DNA of 64,000 bases from Vampirovibrio sp041737375 (GCF_041737375.1 NZ_JBGSRV010000015.1:1-64000); one strand, 5' to 3'. Numbered from the stretch's first letter, positions 25,510 to 34,858 are shown. A program made the numbers and translations. Notes: generated from the letters alone by a model not told the origin.

Positions 25510-26913
25510 TTAGTGGGCGGGCAAAACCGATGCGTCCGAACTTCTGCGAAGGTGCAAGGGGATTAAATCCTGCTGAATGATGGTGTCGTAGGTTTCCCGC
25601 TGTACCAGCACATGGGCCTTGCCAGCTTCTACCAACACAACGGCGGGCCGTGGAAAACGATTGTAGTTAGAAGCCATGCTGTAGTTATAGGCCCCGGTTC
25701 CAAACACCGCCAAAATATCGCCATTTTCCAAATGCGGCACCGGCAGGCCCTTAATCAAAATATCGCCCGATTCGCAGTATTTGCCCACAATAGTCACTGT
25801 TTCTTCCACCGGGGCGTTAATTTTGTTGGCCACCACAGCGGAATATTGGGCCTGATACAGCGCGGGGCGAATATTATCGCCCATGCCCCCGTCCACGGCC
25901 ACATATTTACGCAAACCGGGTACATCTTTCATGCTGCCTACCGTGTACAGGGTTAGCCCAGCGGTTGCCACCATGCTGCGGCCCGGCTCCATTAACAGGC
26001 GAGGCAACGGGTAGTTCAGGCGCTTGGCGTAAGCGTTCAGTTTTTCGGCAATGCCTTGCACCGCAGCGGGAACCGCCGGGGGATCATCCTGCCCCATGTA
26101 AGTAACGCCCAAACCACCCCCCAGATCGATGTCTTCCATTACCAGGCCGTCGTATTGCTCCCGTACATTGTAGTAAATATTCATCATGATCTCGATGAGA
26201 TCTTCATACGGCTTGGTTTCAAAGATTTGAGAACCAATATGGGCATGCAGCCCTTTTAAAGTAATGGTTTCCCGAAAGCCATCCTGAATCAGATCAATGG
26301 CGGCGGGCAACTGGCTTAAATCAAAGCCGAATTTGCTATCAATATGGCCGGTTTTAATATAGTCGTGGGTATGGCACTCAATGCCCGGCGTAATGCGCAG
26401 TAGCACATCCACTTTTTTGGCCTTACTGGCCGCTATTTTATGGATGAACTCCAGATCCTGAAAATTATCCACCGAAATGCGGCCCACCCCATGATGAATG
26501 GCCAGCTCCAGTTCCTGCGCCGTTTTGTTGTTGCCGTTAAACAGCACTCTATCTAACGGAAAGCCTGCCTGAATGGCCGTATACAGCTCCCCACCGGAAA
26601 CCACATCCAGCCCCATGCCTTCCTGTTCCATCAGCTTCACCAGACCCATGCTCATATTGGCTTTGCAGGCATACAAGGGCAAACTGGCACCGGGGTACGC
26701 CTGAGCCAGCGTTTCTTTATACGCCTTGGCCGAAGCCCGAACCGTGGCCTCATCCAGCACGAACAAGGGGGTTCCGTGGGTTTGGGCCAACTCCACCAGG
26801 TTAACGCCGCCCACCAGGGGTTGACTGTTGTCATCCAGACTGTAGGTAATGGGCTTCATGGAAGTATTGGGCGCTGGGCGATCAAGGTCGCCGAGGAAAA
26901 ACGAACTGCTCAT
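25510..26913 (-). CDS. lysA: Diaminopimelate decarboxylase
   Basis: LysA converts meso-diaminopimelate to lysine, the last step of the pathway, using PLP. The sequence has the alanine-racemase-like fold with the PLP lysine in YACKANMS, the HIGSQI motif near the middle and a C-terminal catalytic Cys region (GKYCESGDIL). The ORF is open to 26985, but ATG 26913 has AAAGGA six bases upstream and removes an unlikely 24-residue leader, giving 467 residues against the usual 415-460. A terminator follows. No other lysine genes are adjacent. Confidence 0.94.
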   Translation of the reverse strand: MSSSFFLGDLDRPAPNTSMKPITYSLDDNSQPLVGGVNLVELAQTHGTPLFVLDEATVRASAKAYKETLAQAYPGASLPLYACKANMSMGLVKLMEQEGMGLDVVSGGELYTAIQAGFPLDRVLFNGNNKTAQELELAIHHGVGRISVDNFQDLEFIHKIAASKAKKVDVLLRITPGIECHTHDYIKTGHIDSKFGFDLSQLPAAIDLIQDGFRETITLKGLHAHIGSQIFETKPYEDLIEIMMNIYYNVREQYDGLVMEDIDLGGGLGVTYMGQDDPPAVPAAVQGIAEKLNAYAKRLNYPLPRLLMEPGRSMVATAGLTLYTVGSMKDVPGLRKYVAVDGGMGDNIRPALYQAQYSAVVANKINAPVEETVTIVGKYCESGDILIKGLPVPHLENGDILAVFGTGAYNYSMASNYNRFPRPAVVLVEAGKAHVLVQRETYDTIIQQDLIPLHLRRSSDASVLPAH

Positions 26914-27090
26914 GTCATATCCTTTATAACGGGGAATTTCTTTCATTATGCCCCATGAAAATCGGCTTGTAAATTTGCGACCCATCGCCCCCTCACACTG
27001 GAGCTGCCCAGAGCAGAGGGGGTAAAATCGCAGTTCTGCTTCACGGGGATGAGGCTTGAGTCACTCAAAACCCGACATTCGCCGAGCCAC

Positions 27091-27119
27091 AAAAAAGCCC
27101 GCAAAAATCACGGGCTTTT
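27091..27119 (-). terminator. Terminator of the tRNA-Arg gene
   Basis: A 9-bp perfect stem (27093-27101 with 27111-27119) and a nine-base loop end in a T-run in the minus direction. It directly abuts the encoded CCA end of the tRNA. Confidence 0.75.
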
Positions 27120-27195
27120 GGTGCCCCCGGAGCGACTCGAACGCCCGACACCCGCCTTAGGACGGCGGTGTTCTATCCAACTGAACTACGGAGGC
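27119..27195 (-). tRNA. tRNA-Arg (anticodon CCT)
   Basis: The minus strand folds into a full cloverleaf: acceptor GCCTCCG with CGGGGGC (one G-T pair), an anticodon stem CCGCC/GGCGG enclosing GTCCTAA, and a T arm with GTTCGAGTC. The anticodon CCT reads AGG codons (Arg). CCA is encoded. The start and end follow from the acceptor pairing. Confidence 0.95.
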
Positions 27196-27204
27196 TTGTG
27201 TAAA

Positions 27205-27233
27205 ATCGTAGCACAAGCTGTAAACAGGGCCAA
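27205..27233 (-). promoter_or_regulatory. Probable promoter of tRNA-Arg
   Basis: On the minus strand TTGGCC (27233-27228), 17 bp and TACGAT (27210-27205) place the start near 27198, three bases before the mature tRNA. Confidence 0.5.
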
Positions 27234-27385
27234 TTGGCGTTTTGGGTTGGGTTGCGCCCGTTTTTGAAGGTCCGCTATTTAGCCCCCTTGCCAGCCCTAA
27301 GCCCTCCTGCCCACCTGTCTAGTAGGCGTGGGACGCCAATGGCGTTACCCTAGAATCTGTGGGGGAAAATAGGGGGTAGTTGGGT

Positions 27386-27634
27386 ATGAAACGGGAAATC
27401 CGGGTGCTGCTGGATGAGGATACCATCCAGTTTCTGGAAATGGCGCGGGGGGCGCAGCAAAACGCCTCTATCAGCGATTTCATCAATAGCCTGCTTCGGC
27501 AAGAACGCTTTCGGCGGGGATTTCCGCCCTATTTTAAAAAGCCACGCCTTTTAAAAGCCCGCAACCCATGGCCGGAAAAATGGATAACGCTGTGTCGTCA
27601 ATTACTCCCCATAACCACCCCACCCCGGCACTAG
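27386..27634 (+). CDS. Small basic protein, possible ribbon-helix-helix fold
   Basis: The 82-residue product begins KREIRVLLDEDTIQFLEMA and continues NASISDFINSLLRQERFRR, a strand followed by two helices as in ribbon-helix-helix DNA-binding proteins and antitoxins. The second half is Pro/Arg-rich and likely disordered. The start is ATG 27386 with AGGGGG nine bases upstream. No toxin gene is adjacent, so an antitoxin role is unsupported. It lies alone before the flagellar operon, and a regulator of that operon is one possibility. The fold call is by eye. Confidence 0.55.
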   Translation: MKREIRVLLDEDTIQFLEMARGAQQNASISDFINSLLRQERFRRGFPPYFKKPRLLKARNPWPEKWITLCRQLLPITTPPRH

Positions 27635-27874
27635 CAAAGACTTTTAGGCCATCCCCGAAACTTCCTCCACAGGAATGAGTTTGGCTGAAATAAACCACAT
27701 GAACGAGGAAACCCGATCCCGTCATGCCCTATCTTGAGAAAAGAGCGAATCCCCACCTCGGGAAATTGTTCGAAGGGCGCCGCGCCCCTTGTTCATCACA
27801 ACGGGTCGGCAGTGTGTGTGTGAAAGAGAAATTGAAAACGAAATCCATTTCAGTGTCGGATAGGAGATACGGTC
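27635..27874. other. Region upstream of the fliJ operon
   Basis: It must contain the promoter of fliJ-fliK-flgD-flgE. I found no good sigma-54 (GG-N10-GC) or sigma-28 match and no convincing sigma-70 pair. The only clear signal is the ribosome binding site AGGAG at 27862-27866. Confidence 0.3.
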
Positions 27875-28339
27875 ATCGCGCTCAAGCAGTACCGTTTCAG
27901 GCTGCAAGCGGTCTTGGACTACCGGACCGAGCAGTTGAACATGATCCAGCAAAAAGTCGCTGAAGAGGAACAGAAAAAGTTCCTGATCCAGAAACGCATT
28001 CAGGAATTTGACACCATCATCGGTCAAGCCTTCAGCGAGCTGCAAAACCAGCTTGAAAGCGGCCTGTTAGACCCCACTCAACTGCAACATTTCCCCAACT
28101 ATATCTGGAAACTCAAGCAAAGCCGCTTTCAGGAAACCCATGCCCTGCAAGCCCAGGAACAAAAGCTGCGGGACATGCGCACCCTGCTCCAGCAAGCCTT
28201 AATCAAGAAAAAATCGCTAGACACCCTGCGAGACAAAGATTTTGTGAAATACCAAAAAACCATTGAAAAGGCCGAAGAGGAATTCCTGGCAGAAATTGCC
28301 CTGACCCGAGCCACCCGCAAAAACCCCGCGTTTTCCTAA
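27875..28339 (+). CDS. fliJ: FliJ-like flagellar export chaperone, apparent ATC start
   Basis: FliJ is the coiled-coil stalk protein of the flagellar export ATPase. The family's N-terminal pattern (x-F-x-L-x-x-V-L-x-x-R) is seen as YRFRLQAVLDYR, just upstream of the first conventional start codon. In that frame no ATG, GTG or TTG occurs between the previous sense codons and the TTG at 27914 (inside the motif). AGGAG (27862-27866) lies eight bases before an ATC at 27875, giving IALKQYRFRLQAV, so ATC is the likely initiator. The 154-residue protein is all helix with Gln/Glu/Lys heptads. If the TTG were used, the conserved start would be lost. Confidence 0.75.
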   Translation: MALKQYRFRLQAVLDYRTEQLNMIQQKVAEEEQKKFLIQKRIQEFDTIIGQAFSELQNQLESGLLDPTQLQHFPNYIWKLKQSRFQETHALQAQEQKLRDMRTLLQQALIKKKSLDTLRDKDFVKYQKTIEKAEEEFLAEIALTRATRKNPAFS

Positions 28340-28373
28340 CCCACGTTAGCGCCAAGGGAAAAAGAGAGTTTCA

Positions 28374-30416
28374 ATGACCAACCCCCTCGACTTCATCCAG
28401 ACTCTGTCGCAAAAAGTGCTATCCGGCAAAAAAGCCGGAGCGGAAAGCCCTGCGCTTACTGGCGAATCCGGCAATCAGGCCGAGGCTTTTTCCAGTGCGT
28501 TAAATCAGGCATTACAACCCAAATCGCAGCCCGTAAAACCGGGCAAACCCGACACCAAACTCAACGACTTTGAGCCGTTAGACGAGCCTGCTGATTCAAG
28601 GGCAGAGGATGCCAGCGAAGTGTTATTACCCGCTGACTTATTGGCGCTTCAGCCCATGGTTATTGCCATTGAACTGCCCCCGCCAGCGGTAGGCATTACC
28701 CAGGCGCTTTCTCAACTGGCCGCAAAAACCACATTCAATGCGCCATTGGCTCAACCAGCACCAGAGGCGATTGAAGCAATGGTACCAGCAGCGCCCCCAC
28801 TAACCCCTCAGGCTTCTATTCAAACCCTCCTGCAAACCACCCCCGGCCAGCAGCCGGTAAAAGCACAGGCGCTTCCAGTGGAAAGCACCGCTGAAACAGT
28901 GCCAAGCCCATTTCAAAGCATTGAAAACCTGGCTGAAACAACCGAAACAGCAGCCCCAAAAAGCACAGAAAAAGAGCAGGATAAGGTGCTGCTGGCCCAA
29001 TCACTAGGGTTTAGTACCCTATCGCCCGAAGCCATGCTGATGATGGGCATTCCGGTTGAATTCCAGATCCAAAACGCCATTCAGCAAATCCAGACCCAAC
29101 CCACCGCACCCGCTGCTATAGAAGCCACCCAACCTTTATTACAAAGCCAGTCACCAGCATGGCCCCCCACGGCCCCTGCTGCCGAACTGGAGCTGGACGC
29201 CACTTTACCCACCCCCGCACCAGCAAACTTATCCGCCCCCAACTTTGAAAACACCTTACAACAAGCCATTTCCCAACCCGACATCCCCAACCCAACCGCC
29301 AGCCCTCTAGCAAATCTGGAATCGGCCTTTGTGATTGAAGATGCGGCCATGTCCCCCGAAATGCCAGCCATGGCCCCCATGCTGGAATTACCCAACGGAC
29401 CAGATAGCCTCCAGTTCAATCAGGTATTAACGGAATCCGGATTGCCCTTACCCAATGCTAAAAATGAAGCCACCCCCGTTCAACCGTTGGAAACACTGGA
29501 TTTTGAAGCACTGGATTTTAAAACAGCCGATCAAGCGCCCTTATTACCGCTTCAGCAGGAAGCCAAAACCCCAGCGCAAAACAACAGCATTCAGCCTTCT
29601 ACATCCCCAAGCGTGGAAGCCTTGCTAAACCCGCTGAGCGAACTCCAGCAAACTCTGGACGCACTGGATGGGGAGATTGAAAGCATTCGGGATACCGCCT
29701 CACCCACTGCCTCCTTTGAAGAATCGACCCTGCCCGAAGAAATTCCAGCCAGCGAGCAGGCAGCCCCCACGGCTTCCATGTTCAGCGATATTCAGGCACC
29801 CATCAACTTAAACAGCATCCCAACTGACGCAAACGCCAGTAAGCTGCCGCAGTTTCTATCATCCGCAGCGGATCCTGCCGATCAGGTAGTGGACGGCACC
29901 GTGTATAGCGTAAAAAACGGACATAAAGAACTGATTTTAAAAATCAACCCGGACAATCTGGGTGAAGTGCGGATTAACCTGACCAGCATGGGCGAAAAAG
30001 GCCTAAGCGCCAGATTGATTGCCAGCAACCCGGAAAGCCACGCCTTGTTAAAAAATCAGGCAGAGACGCTAAAGGCGTCATTAGAAGCACAAGGCGTTCA
30101 TGTGGAAAGGCTTAGCATTGTTTTGGCCGGACAAACCGAAACCAGCAGCAATGCGGGCAAGCAAGAACAACCACCCTCCCAGTCATCACAACAGCAAACC
30201 TCCAGCAGCGCCCAGCAACAACAATCGTTTCAGCAGCCCGAACAGAACCTGAATCCATTTTTCCAATCCGGTGGTCCGTTTCAAAATAAATCCGGCTTTG
30301 CCCAAAATCCGGGCAGCGGGCGCTACGGACAATCCGGCAGCGCAAACGAGCCAGCCACCGCCTCAGATAAGCCTATTCGCCGCAATGACAACGGCAGCGT
30401 CAGCGTACTGGCTTAA
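28374..30416 (+). CDS. fliK: Flagellar hook-length control protein FliK
   Basis: FliK measures the hook and switches export specificity. The 680-residue chain has a long Pro/Ala/Gln/Leu-rich, low-complexity region (residues ~50-510) that acts as the ruler in this family, then a compact C-terminal Flg_hook domain (YSVKNGHKELILKINPDNLGEVRINLTSM ... LEAQGVHVERLSIVL, about 512-580) and a Gln/Ser-rich tail. Length is variable in the family. AAGAGAG precedes the ATG. It lies between fliJ and flgD, the usual order. Confidence 0.9.
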   Translation: MTNPLDFIQTLSQKVLSGKKAGAESPALTGESGNQAEAFSSALNQALQPKSQPVKPGKPDTKLNDFEPLDEPADSRAEDASEVLLPADLLALQPMVIAIELPPPAVGITQALSQLAAKTTFNAPLAQPAPEAIEAMVPAAPPLTPQASIQTLLQTTPGQQPVKAQALPVESTAETVPSPFQSIENLAETTETAAPKSTEKEQDKVLLAQSLGFSTLSPEAMLMMGIPVEFQIQNAIQQIQTQPTAPAAIEATQPLLQSQSPAWPPTAPAAELELDATLPTPAPANLSAPNFENTLQQAISQPDIPNPTASPLANLESAFVIEDAAMSPEMPAMAPMLELPNGPDSLQFNQVLTESGLPLPNAKNEATPVQPLETLDFEALDFKTADQAPLLPLQQEAKTPAQNNSIQPSTSPSVEALLNPLSELQQTLDALDGEIESIRDTASPTASFEESTLPEEIPASEQAAPTASMFSDIQAPINLNSIPTDANASKLPQFLSSAADPADQVVDGTVYSVKNGHKELILKINPDNLGEVRINLTSMGEKGLSARLIASNPESHALLKNQAETLKASLEAQGVHVERLSIVLAGQTETSSNAGKQEQPPSQSSQQQTSSSAQQQQSFQQPEQNLNPFFQSGGPFQNKSGFAQNPGSGRYGQSGSANEPATASDKPIRRNDNGSVSVLA

Positions 30417-30464
30417 CCTTTCATAACACTTTCAAAATCAGGGATACCCAAAGGAGAAACACGG

Positions 30465-30962
30465 ATGAGTACCTACAATACCCTCATCACCATGCAAAAC
30501 AACACCAATCAGGTACAGTACGAAGCTGGCCGTAAAAGCCTGGGCAGCGGCAAACTGGATCGGGAAGGTTTCATTCGGCTGATTATGGCCCAATTGCAAT
30601 ATCAAGACCCCACCGAACCCAAAGGCAACGCCGAAATGCTGAGCCAGCAACTCCAGCTGGAGCAAGCGGACCAGATGAAAGAAGTGGTAAACGCTACCAA
30701 ATTCGCTCAGGCAGGTTCTATGGTAGGTCAGCAAGCCACGCTAATGGATGCCCGATGGGATTTCAAAACCAACACCACCGGCACCCCGGAATTTGATTAT
30801 GCCAACAATATGCCCAAAACCGTAACTGGCATTATAGAAGCGGTGCAGTTTGATACCCAGCTGGGCAAAGCCTTGGTGCGTATTAACGGCAACTATTACG
30901 ATTCCGAAAGCATCCAGCAATTGTCAGTCATTACCCCACCCACCAATCCCGCAACGCCCTAA
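30465..30962 (+). CDS. flgD: Flagellar hook capping protein FlgD
   Basis: FlgD caps the growing hook so that FlgE can assemble. The 165-residue protein shows the N-terminal FlgD pattern (LDREGFIRLIMAQLQYQDPTEPKGNAEMLSQQLQ-type, residues ~30-65) and a following GSMVGQQATL. It lacks the C-terminal Fn3/Tudor-like region of the ~220-residue enterobacterial protein, as short FlgD forms do. AAAGGAG lies upstream of the ATG. The gene sits between fliK and flgE. Confidence 0.92.
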   Translation: MSTYNTLITMQNNTNQVQYEAGRKSLGSGKLDREGFIRLIMAQLQYQDPTEPKGNAEMLSQQLQLEQADQMKEVVNATKFAQAGSMVGQQATLMDARWDFKTNTTGTPEFDYANNMPKTVTGIIEAVQFDTQLGKALVRINGNYYDSESIQQLSVITPPTNPATP

Positions 30963-31140
30963 CCCAATGCCTTAAAGGATTAAAAACCCAGCGCCAAACA
31001 CAAACCCCTGAAAGGAGCGTTTACCGCCTCGAGAGTGTTCATCGCCTAAACCCGTTCATCATCATCAGTCAAGTCAATGTTTAATTCGTGAAAGAGATTT
31101 AGATTCAGAAATCCTAGAGAGATAAAGTGGAGGAACCCCC

Positions 31141-32328
31141 ATGAGTCAAGGTATGTTTACCGCCGTATCCGGTATTCGGGCTAACCAGACCCGATTGAAT
31201 GTTATTTCCAACAACATTGCCAACGTGAACACACTGGGCTTTAAATCCAGTTCCGCCAACTTCGCCACCGTGTTTGCCAGCACCATTAGCGGCGGCACCC
31301 CACCCAACGGCTTACTTGGTGGTACCAACCCCCGACAAATCGGTAACGGCACCCTGGTTTCCGAAATTGCCTCCAACTTTAGCCAGGGCGGCACCCAGTT
31401 TACCGGACGTAATACCGACTTAAGCTTAAACGGCGAAGGCTTTTTTGCCGTAGAGCGGGTTGATACCAACAACGGCAACAACTCCACCGACTTCTTTTTA
31501 ACCCGTGCGGGCAACTTTACGCTGGATTCCGCCGGAAACATGGTGACCTCCTCCGGGAACCGACTGCGGGGTACTTCCCAAATTTCGGGGAACGCCACCT
31601 CCACACTGGGTCGGGTTAAAATCCCCACCGATTTTTTAATTACCAAGGATTATGACGCCACCGGCACCAGCGTACTCGGCACCCACGTTTCTCCAACCGG
31701 TACAGCAGGCGCCACCATTACAGCCGCCATTACAGCGGGCGCAGCCAGCCAAGTCACCATTCCCGTACAATTGCAAAGCTTTACGGTAGGTAACGATGGC
31801 TCTATTGCCGCCAAATACTCCAACGGCGACATTATTACGGTTAGAACCGATCAATCCACGGTAACCGCCAACCCCGGCGATCCTTCCCAATGGCGCACCG
31901 AGATCATCCATCGCCCTTATGAAGGCGGCACTTATGCGGCCAATGACGTAACCGCCCAAGACGCTGGCTCCATTGGCCAAATTGGCGCAACTGCTGTGTT
32001 TGACGGTGGCGTGGGTCTGGCCATAGCAGGCGCAGGACTGGAAGGGATGCAGCTACGGGTACAAACCGCCAGCGTAACCAACCCACCCGGCTTGCTGTAC
32101 GACGGTAACAACAACTTCATCATCAGTGCCAACTCAGGCTCTACCGCCTTTGGGTCGGCTGGTTCAGGCGCTCGGGGCAGTATCAATGCCGGGGCGCTGG
32201 AATCCTCCAACGTGGATCTGGCCGGTGAGTTCACCAACATGATCATTTCCCAGCGTGGGTTAGAAGCCGCCAGTAAGGTGGTTCGGACCCAAAGCGAAGT
32301 GATGCAGACCATTATTCAAATCATCTAG
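31141..32328 (+). CDS. flgE: Flagellar hook protein FlgE
   Basis: FlgE polymerises into the universal joint between basal body and filament. The 395-residue protein has the N-terminal flagellar rod/hook motif (SGIRANQTRLNVISNNIANVNTLGFK-type) and the C-terminal partner (SNVDLAGEFTNMIISQRGLEAASKVVRTQSEVMQTII-type) that form the D0 coiled coil. The middle is Gly/Thr/Ser-rich surface domain. FlgG/FlgF rod proteins look alike at the ends, but length and the position after flgD favour FlgE. TGGAGG lies nine bases before the ATG. A 178-bp gap before it could hold an internal promoter. A strong terminator follows. Confidence 0.9.
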   Translation: MSQGMFTAVSGIRANQTRLNVISNNIANVNTLGFKSSSANFATVFASTISGGTPPNGLLGGTNPRQIGNGTLVSEIASNFSQGGTQFTGRNTDLSLNGEGFFAVERVDTNNGNNSTDFFLTRAGNFTLDSAGNMVTSSGNRLRGTSQISGNATSTLGRVKIPTDFLITKDYDATGTSVLGTHVSPTGTAGATITAAITAGAASQVTIPVQLQSFTVGNDGSIAAKYSNGDIITVRTDQSTVTANPGDPSQWRTEIIHRPYEGGTYAANDVTAQDAGSIGQIGATAVFDGGVGLAIAGAGLEGMQLRVQTASVTNPPGLLYDGNNNFIISANSGSTAFGSAGSGARGSINAGALESSNVDLAGEFTNMIISQRGLEAASKVVRTQSEVMQTIIQII

Positions 32329-32390
32329 TCCTAACCCTTTGATCTCTACTGACTCAGGGTCTAGTTAATCCACTCTTCCTTGAACCATAC

Positions 32391-32423
32391 CCGCAGGTTA
32401 TACCAACCTGCGGTTTCTTTTTT
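32391..32423 (+). terminator. Rho-independent terminator after flgE
   Basis: A perfect 9-bp stem (32391-32399 with 32405-32413) and a five-base loop are followed by TTTCTTTTTT. It ends the fliJ-flgE operon. Confidence 0.85.
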
Positions 32424-32491
32424 CTTCCGGTTTCTATCCCCTCAATTTGGCAGAGTTTGAGGCAGATCCTGAAGATTCCTGCTGAGCAATG

Positions 32492-33262
32492 CTAGCCCTT
32501 GGAAAACATCAACAGGGTGGCCAGCCCATTGTTAAACCAGTGGGCAAACATGCCCGGAATCAAAGAACCCGTCCGCTCTCGCCACACGCCAAAGCAAAGG
32601 CCCAACACCATGACATGCGCCAAGGCCTTGATGTTGCTCAAATAACTGGCATGCAGCAGCATAAAAATAACGCCGGTAGCGATTACTGACCAGGCCTGGC
32701 TGAAAAATTTATGCATGGTGGACTGGATCAAGCCTCTAAAAATCCACTCCTCCAGCAAAGGGGCAATAATAACCGCAAAAAACGCAAGCACCCAAAGCTG
32801 GGAGCCGGTAAAATCAGCATAAGGGTCCACTCCCAGTGGTAAGCCCGGTTTCAGGTGTTCCAATAACATCCAAAACAAACTTAACAGCAGGGTTAAGGCG
32901 TTACTGGCCACCAGTAGCAACAGCGTTTCCCACAGGTAATACTGCCGGGGCCGGGTCAGCGCAAAGCCCAAATAACGATTCAATTGCCCATACTTCCATT
33001 GAAGAATCCCGAAAATAGCCAGCCAGGTTAGCAAAGTAACGCTTTGCTCCACAAACAGCTGTTCGCTCTTTTGCATAAAAGGATCGACTAACAACAGCAC
33101 GTTGGACAACAACAACGGCACCAGAATATAGCCCGATAACAGGCACACCAAAACCGTATACAAATCCCAGGGGGGCAAAGGCTGGTACTGAGGGCTTTGC
33201 GGCGTTTGTTCAAAAGAACTGACCTCAGCCTCAAACTTCAACTTGACACCATGCTTTCCCAA
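32492..33262 (-). CDS. CPBP-family intramembrane metalloprotease
   Basis: The protein has six or more membrane segments and the CPBP (CAAX protease and bacteriocin-processing) motifs: EEWIFRG near residue 166, FMLLHA about 33 residues later and a third FAHWFNN motif near the end. It would cleave in the membrane; substrates are unknown. The 256-residue length is normal. It diverges from an orphan MCE protein across only 5 to 32 bp. The first ~35 residues are a cytoplasmic Pro/Gln-rich tail. Roles in protein maturation or immunity to peptides are known in the family; nothing here points to one. Confidence 0.85.
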   Translation of the reverse strand: MGKHGVKLKFEAEVSSFEQTPQSPQYQPLPPWDLYTVLVCLLSGYILVPLLLSNVLLLVDPFMQKSEQLFVEQSVTLLTWLAIFGILQWKYGQLNRYLGFALTRPRQYYLWETLLLLVASNALTLLLSLFWMLLEHLKPGLPLGVDPYADFTGSQLWVLAFFAVIIAPLLEEWIFRGLIQSTMHKFFSQAWSVIATGVIFMLLHASYLSNIKALAHVMVLGLCFGVWRERTGSLIPGMFAHWFNNGLATLLMFSKG

Positions 33263-33269
33263 TTAAAAT
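33243..33269 (+). promoter_or_regulatory. Possible promoter of the orphan MCE gene
   Basis: A perfect TTGACA (33243-33248) is followed after 15 bp by TAAAAT (33264-33269). The spacer is two bases short of the optimum. The -10 overlaps the first possible ATG of the MCE gene at 33268, which argues for the later ATG at 33295. Confidence 0.4.
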
Positions 33270-33294
33270 GGTCCTGTTGTATGCTATTGGCATT

Positions 33295-34641
33295 ATGTTT
33301 ACCAGCCTAAGAAAATCCATTAATCAAAAGGTGTCTCTGAACAGAGCCATTATATCAGACATCCTGTTATGGATAACGCTGGCGGGGTTACTGGCATATG
33401 GGGCTTACCTGATGGTGATTGCCATTCCCAACCACAGGGGGCAAACCATCCATCTGGAATTTCGAAACGCCAATGAAATTAGCCGGGGGGCCCCAGTACG
33501 GCTCATGGGAACCGCTATTGGCTTTGTGGATGATGTTCGCATTCAACAAGATCATGTGCGAATTACCGTGCAAACGGATCCGGGAGCCGTTAAAATCCCC
33601 TCGGGTTCGGTGTTTACTATTTTATTTACCGGACTGGGCGGGGCAAAAAGCATTGAGGTCAGCCTTCCGGCAAAGCCCGTACCGGAGGTGGATGGAGAAC
33701 CCATTTACAGGGTGATAGAACCCATTAGCATGCGTGATACCCTGAACGCCAGTTTGGATAGCGTTGAAGCCTTGCAGAAGGGTTCAGAAAATATTTCTGA
33801 TTTCTTTGGAAAACGAAAGCCGGTGGAAGAGCTTCAGTTTAATATTAAACAGGCTTTGCAAATGTCCAACGTGGCCAATCGAAATACGGTGGCCCTCAAT
33901 CAGGGGCTGGGCAGCATGCGTAAGGACATTAACACCTATAGCCAAATGGGCGTGGAAACCATTCAATCGTTCAACTACGGGGCTAAAATTTTAAATCAAA
34001 GCACCCAGCCCGCCAAAATTCGCCCCCGTATTTTAGCCGCTAGCCATAATATGCAAGCCGTACACGATGCCTTTGTAAGCCAAGGTAGGTTAACCGCCAA
34101 AATTCCGGCCCGCCTGCACCAATTTAGCGCCATGAATAACCAAATCAGCATCCGACTGGGCATGATGGGCCAAAAATTAAACGCACTGGCTTTGCCTCAG
34201 TGGCTTCAGGATTTTGAAAACGGGCAAAACAACATTCACGCAACCCTGGATCACCTGGACGCCTTCTTTGCCACCGATCGTTCCGGGGATCTGGAACAGG
34301 CCCGCAATAACGTTAAGCAATTTAACCGACAACTGATTCAGTGGAACGCTAAAACCAGTGAGTGGGAACGCGAAGGGTTACTACAACCCAACCCACCGTC
34401 TCCGCCCATACCCCCCAGCAGCCCCCAAGGCTTGCGGACACTACCCGCAGAGTCCTCTGCCGTTGCATTCAGCCACCCAAAACAAGCCGCCATGCTGCCC
34501 AACAAAAGAGAGCATGAGCCAACCACCGCTCCAGGCAACAAGCCCCCATCGCGTGACCTGGCGGAAACCACCAGCCAGCTCAACCCGCTAGTTCGGGCCT
34601 TTCAAATGGCTGGCGAGTTAATCGTGTTTCTGTTTTCCTGA
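33295..34641 (+). CDS. Orphan MlaD-like MCE-domain protein
   Basis: An N-terminal membrane helix (about residues 20-43) and an MCE domain follow (IHLEFRNANEISRGAPVRLMGTAIGFVDDVRI, then VFTILFTGLGGAKSIEVSLP). The remainder is a long helical region with a Pro/Ser-rich end. MCE proteins of the MlaD type carry lipids between membranes as hexamers. The frame is open to ATG 33268, but a promoter-like element overlaps that start, so I use 33295 (448 residues). Neither start has a good ribosome binding site. Its ABC partners are not beside it; they may be the mlaEF genes at 50-52 kb. The product is a paralogue of the MlaD at 48.6 kb. Confidence 0.85.
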   Translation: MFTSLRKSINQKVSLNRAIISDILLWITLAGLLAYGAYLMVIAIPNHRGQTIHLEFRNANEISRGAPVRLMGTAIGFVDDVRIQQDHVRITVQTDPGAVKIPSGSVFTILFTGLGGAKSIEVSLPAKPVPEVDGEPIYRVIEPISMRDTLNASLDSVEALQKGSENISDFFGKRKPVEELQFNIKQALQMSNVANRNTVALNQGLGSMRKDINTYSQMGVETIQSFNYGAKILNQSTQPAKIRPRILAASHNMQAVHDAFVSQGRLTAKIPARLHQFSAMNNQISIRLGMMGQKLNALALPQWLQDFENGQNNIHATLDHLDAFFATDRSGDLEQARNNVKQFNRQLIQWNAKTSEWEREGLLQPNPPSPPIPPSSPQGLRTLPAESSAVAFSHPKQAAMLPNKREHEPTTAPGNKPPSRDLAETTSQLNPLVRAFQMAGELIVFLFS

Positions 34642-34704
34642 AACCATGCCAATGCGTAACACCCTTTTAACCGCCAAACAAACATCCAAAAGGGTTTTCA
34701 TCGC

Positions 34705-34738
34705 AAAAAAAAACGCCAAATCAATACTGATTGGCGTT
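34705..34738 (-). terminator. Terminator of the cysS-mrnC operon
   Basis: A 7-bp stem (34712-34718 with 34732-34738), extended by ATCA/TGAT with one bulged base, is followed in the minus direction by nine T residues. It lies ~120 bp beyond the mrnC stop. Confidence 0.65.
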
Positions 34739-34858
34739 AAAGCGCAAATTTTAAAATTTAAGGAAAGAAAGAAATTTTCATCCAGCCTTGTTAATTGCAT
34801 AAAAACAATCAATTGGCGGTTTGGAACAATTTGTAACCGAATATAAAGCTCAGTTTAA

